Positions 60,890 through 64,000 of a stretch of 64,000 nucleotides of DNA are shown one piece after another. The position numbers and the translations under genes were made by a program. The stretch lies in assembly GCA_002400415.1 (NCBI GenBank), contig DGQP01000015.1:186001-250000 (forward strand), in the 5' to 3' direction. The notes under the pieces are model-generated. The model was not told the origin of the DNA, did not search any database, and was given only the letters and a program-made list of their open reading frames with translations. This stretch comes from Chitinophagaceae bacterium UBA4411. GTDB lineage: Bacteria > Bacteroidota > Bacteroidia > Chitinophagales > Chitinophagaceae. Every line of letters begins with the position of its first letter. Position 1 is the first letter of the stretch.

Positions 60890-63800
60890 ATGAATGTTCA
60901 ACCTACCCGTAATGCGCTAAGGTTTTCTTTCTGGACACCAGCGCATATTTTTTCGTTTTTTATCTTCTTTCAACTCATTTCTGTTTCCGTTTTTGCCCAA
61001 CCTAAAAAGGTGGAAGGGGTCGTCAGTGACGCAAAAGGGGTCCCGGTTGTCGGGGCAAATGTTTCTGTAAAAGGGACACTTACTGCTGTTTCAACTGATA
61101 GCAAAGGAAAGTATGCGATTATGGCTTCGTCCGGTAGCATACTTAATTTTTCTTATGTTGGCTTCCTGTCCAAAGAAGAAACTGTTGACGACCGTCCTAT
61201 GATCAACGTAACGTTGATCGAAAACCCCCAGGCACTGGAGAATGTAGTGGTGGTGGGATATGGTAGTCAACGAAAGGTGAACCTGAGTGGCGCCGTATCG
61301 CAGGTGTCCGGGAAAGACCTGGTGAACCGCCCGGTTCCGAATGTTACCGGTGCCCTGCAGGGTGTGTTGCCGGGTGTTACAGTGCTTCGCGGCAGCGGTA
61401 AGCCCGGTGATGAAGGATACGGGATACGTATCCGGGGATTTTCTTCTTCCAATGCTGCTTCTGCACTTGTGCTGGTTGATGGTATAGAGCAGGATATCAA
61501 CCTGCTTGATCCCAACGATATTGAATCAATCTCAGTATTAAAAGATGCGTCCGCTTCAGCTATTTATGGAGCAAGGGCTGCCGCCGGGGTAATCCTGGTT
61601 ACTACCAAACAAGGTTCGGTTGGTAAGACCAGGATCAATGTGAGTTCTTATTACGGAATCAATATCACTGCAAGACAACCACAACGGCTTAATTCCTGGG
61701 ATGAACAAACATTGATTGATGAAGCGAGGTTCAATGCTACAGGCGCCAGGGAATTTAATGCTGAGCAGTATGAATGGCTCCGTAACCCCAATTTCTCTTA
61801 CCGCCCCAATCCAACGGCTGACCGCTGGGAATATTATGGTAATAACAACTGGATCAAGGAAGGAATGGATAAGATCAATCACATGCAAAATCAATCCATT
61901 TCAATCAGCGGTGGTGAAAAAAATACCACCTATTTGATATCAGGCAGTTACTATAAAAGAGACGGAGTACTTCGTTATGGTCCGGATGATAATAAACGGT
62001 ACAACCTGAAACTTAATGTAAATACTGAACTGAATAAATATATAAGCTTAAAAATGACGGCCGGATATATCGGTTCCTATGTGAGAGAAAATTCTTTTGG
62101 AACGGACCAGATTATTAACCGTCTTTACAGGAGCCGCACCCGGCAGAGTTTATATACTCCTGCCGAGGATGTTACCGGCCAGATGTATAATGGTGATCTG
62201 CAGATTAATGCGGTGGATATTGAAAAAAATGCCGGCCTTGAAACAAGGGATTATGAAACCTTTACCGGGCGGATCAATATGCAGGTGAAAAATGTTGTGA
62301 AAGGGCTTACACTTGATGTGATTGCCTGGAGAAACCAGAATAATTATAATATGGAAAACAACAGCCGTACTATTTTCTGGTATGGCCGTAGCGTAAACAC
62401 TGTCCGTTTCCAGATCAATGCACCCAACACAATGCGTTTGATCAAAAACAAAGGATTCCAGAATAACGGCCAGGCATTCTTAACCTACAATTTTAAAGTG
62501 AAGGATCATTCATTTACGCTGATGCAGGGCGGACAATATGAAGAATACCGTAAGGATGAATTACAGGCGACTGCACAGAGCATGATCAACAACACTTTCT
62601 TCAGTATGAACTTTGCCGACCCTCTCACCAAAACAACAAGGGATGTGGTGGAAACATGGGCATTGGCTTCTGCTTTTGGCCGTCTGAATTATAACTTCAA
62701 AGGACGTTATTTGTTCGAAGCTTCTTACCGGTATGACGGCAGTTCAAGGCTCGCGCCGGAAAACCGCTGGCAATTGTTCCCTTCTTTTTCAGCTGCCTGG
62801 AGATTCAGCGAGGAAAATTTCATGCAAAAAGTGAAATTTATCAATAGCGCAAAACTGCGTTTATCATGGGGGCAGCTTGGTAATGGATCCGTGCTTGGTC
62901 TGTATGATTATATTCCCTTACTCACCAGTGGCATCAGCGGCACCAATAACCTCGTGTTTAACGGAGTCAGGACCCAATACATATACCAGTCAACACTGGC
63001 TTCTCCTCAAAAAACGTGGGAGACAGTGCAGCAATCTAATTTGGGAGTTGATCTCAGTATGCTCAATAACCGTTTGACACTTACAACCGATTATTACCTG
63101 AAGCGGAATAAGAACATGCTGGCTACATTGAACCTGCCGAACATTATTGGCGTAAACGTTCCTCCTCTGAATGTTGGTGAGCTAAAAAGCTGGGGATGGG
63201 AATTTGATGTGAAATGGCGGGACCGGATCGGTAAATTGGACTATCGCGCCGGTTTCAATATCTCCGACAACCAGAACGAACTCGTGAAATATGACGGACG
63301 TAATTCAATTGGTAACGGCGGGGTGATAGGTTTACTGGAAGGATACCCGCTGAATAGTGTATGGGGATATAAAACCGATGGATATTTCCCTTCAGCACAG
63401 GCGGCCAATGATTACAAAGCATCTGTTCAGTATCCTTTCTTTGCCAATTATACAGCAGGCGATATCAAATACCTGGATCAGAATAAAGATGGTGTAATCA
63501 ACGCCGGCGACGGCACACCTGATAATCCCGGGGATCTTGTGTACCTGGGTACCACCAATGCCCGTTATACGTATGGATTTGATCTTGGTTTATCCTGGAA
63601 AGGGTTTGATTTCTCCGCTTTCTTCCAGGGAGCATTGCAAAGAAAATTCCTGATCAGTGAAGAAACACTGTCACCCATTCTCGGTACGGCCGATATGCCC
63701 TGGACTATTCATATGGATCGCTGGACACCGGATAACCTCAATTCATTTTTCCCGAGGATGTACCAGACCAGTGCACATAATTTCAGGCCATCTGACCGGT

Positions 63801-64000
63801 GGGCACAGAACGGTAATTATATCCGGTTAAAAAATATTCAGTTAGGCTATACAATTCCGATGAAGAAAAATGTGATCCGCGAAATGAAAGTGTATGTTTC
63901 CGGGCAGGATTTATGGGAATCTACCAAAGTGCTGAAAGTATTTGACCCGGAAGTGGGAAATAACGTAAGCGCCACAGCTTATCCTTTCTTCCGCACTATT
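60890..64000 (+). CDS. SusC/RagA-type TonB-dependent receptor, partial
   Basis: The first 1,037 codons; the end is off the window. Signal peptide about 1-37 (ending SVSVFAQ). A carboxypeptidase-regulatory-like domain (about 40-115, VEGVVSDAKGVPVVGANVSVKG) precedes the plug (about 116-235, LENVVVVGYGSQRKVNLSGA to GARAAAGVILVTTKQG). The barrel begins about 240; later landmarks are GDIKYLDQNKDGVINAGD (EF-hand-like loop common in SusC) and NGNYIRLKNIQLGYTIP near the visible end. These receptors import glycans or peptides with a SusD lipoprotein, which would be expected just beyond the window. The regulator upstream probably controls it. Confidence 0.96.
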   Translation, partial: MNVQPTRNALRFSFWTPAHIFSFFIFFQLISVSVFAQPKKVEGVVSDAKGVPVVGANVSVKGTLTAVSTDSKGKYAIMASSGSILNFSYVGFLSKEETVDDRPMINVTLIENPQALENVVVVGYGSQRKVNLSGAVSQVSGKDLVNRPVPNVTGALQGVLPGVTVLRGSGKPGDEGYGIRIRGFSSSNAASALVLVDGIEQDINLLDPNDIESISVLKDASASAIYGARAAAGVILVTTKQGSVGKTRINVSSYYGINITARQPQRLNSWDEQTLIDEARFNATGAREFNAEQYEWLRNPNFSYRPNPTADRWEYYGNNNWIKEGMDKINHMQNQSISISGGEKNTTYLISGSYYKRDGVLRYGPDDNKRYNLKLNVNTELNKYISLKMTAGYIGSYVRENSFGTDQIINRLYRSRTRQSLYTPAEDVTGQMYNGDLQINAVDIEKNAGLETRDYETFTGRINMQVKNVVKGLTLDVIAWRNQNNYNMENNSRTIFWYGRSVNTVRFQINAPNTMRLIKNKGFQNNGQAFLTYNFKVKDHSFTLMQGGQYEEYRKDELQATAQSMINNTFFSMNFADPLTKTTRDVVETWALASAFGRLNYNFKGRYLFEASYRYDGSSRLAPENRWQLFPSFSAAWRFSEENFMQKVKFINSAKLRLSWGQLGNGSVLGLYDYIPLLTSGISGTNNLVFNGVRTQYIYQSTLASPQKTWETVQQSNLGVDLSMLNNRLTLTTDYYLKRNKNMLATLNLPNIIGVNVPPLNVGELKSWGWEFDVKWRDRIGKLDYRAGFNISDNQNELVKYDGRNSIGNGGVIGLLEGYPLNSVWGYKTDGYFPSAQAANDYKASVQYPFFANYTAGDIKYLDQNKDGVINAGDGTPDNPGDLVYLGTTNARYTYGFDLGLSWKGFDFSAFFQGALQRKFLISEETLSPILGTADMPWTIHMDRWTPDNLNSFFPRMYQTSAHNFRPSDRWAQNGNYIRLKNIQLGYTIPMKKNVIREMKVYVSGQDLWESTKVLKVFDPEVGNNVSATAYPFFRTI

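Noticed and set aside
1..64000. CRISPR arrays, tRNA or rRNA genes, insertion sequences or prophage genes
   Set aside because: I found no regular 25-40 bp repeats with unique spacers, no cloverleaf-like tRNA sequence with a conserved T arm, no rRNA landmarks and no transposase or integrase motifs. The short tandem repeats have 7- or 9-bp units and are not CRISPR.

Overview
The window looks like chromosome from a Bacteroidota bacterium, most likely the Chitinophagaceae/Chitinophagales. The signs are a SusC-type TonB-dependent receptor beside a triple-tyrosine-motif regulator, a type IX secretion (T9SS) sorting-domain protein, DUF4476, DUF4136 and DUF6089-like secreted proteins, a roughly 1,100-residue SecA, two giant alpha-2-macroglobulin (A2M) proteins, few Shine-Dalgarno (SD) sites and several -7 boxes of the Bacteroidota type TANNTTTG. 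I assign 46 protein genes. I see no rRNA, tRNA, CRISPR array, insertion sequence, integrase or phage gene.

Layout. 1-4.5 kb (minus): end of a small secreted protein, an outer-membrane barrel, an ElaA-type acetyltransferase, RarA, a membrane protein and a lipoprotein esterase. 4.6-9.3 kb: a membrane-anchored serine protease, then a four-helix membrane protein, an Mrr-type nuclease and AspS on the minus strand. 9.4-17 kb (plus): an A2M-like protein that carries a SusC-like regulatory domain and TonB plug inside it, followed by two tandem MtfA/M90-type zinc peptidases. 17-25.4 kb (minus): a membrane protein, an FAD oxidoreductase, a lipoprotein and a second A2M of 2,068 residues. 25.7-26.5 kb (plus): a 37-codon ORF and a DUF4476 protein. 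26.6-38.4 kb (minus): SucD, MlaF, MlaE, malic enzyme, a lipoprotein, an M20 amidohydrolase, a SPOR protein, an aldehyde dehydrogenase (ALDH) pair interrupted by a four-helix-bundle gene, a zinc-ribbon protein and DeoC. 38.6-43.1 kb (plus): two amidohydrolase-like secreted proteins. 43.2-48.3 kb (minus): a T9SS cargo protein and SecA. 48.6-64 kb (mostly plus): a lipoprotein, AtpG, ScpB, LysA, a DUF6263-like protein (minus), a papain-like peptidase, a hotdog protein, a beta-CASP metallo-beta-lactamase, a DUF4136 lipoprotein, a membrane-bound regulator and the first 1,037 codons of a SusC receptor.

How the parts fit. DeoC splits deoxyribose-5-phosphate to acetaldehyde and glyceraldehyde-3-phosphate, and the ALDH genes next to it can oxidise the acetaldehyde. 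The regulator at 57.8 kb probably controls the SusC locus directly downstream. The two A2M proteins, the serine and papain-like proteases and the secreted amidohydrolases point to an envelope rich in protease and protease-trapping functions.

The most unusual features are the TonB plug embedded in an A2M protein; three 9-bp repeat arrays around the four-helix-bundle and ALDH genes; heptameric and palindromic repeats absorbed in frame by the second A2M; an ALDH-like pseudoenzyme; amidohydrolase partners without metal-binding HxH motifs; and a recurring layout in which a -7-like box ends 4-5 nt before the start codon, suggesting leaderless mRNAs.
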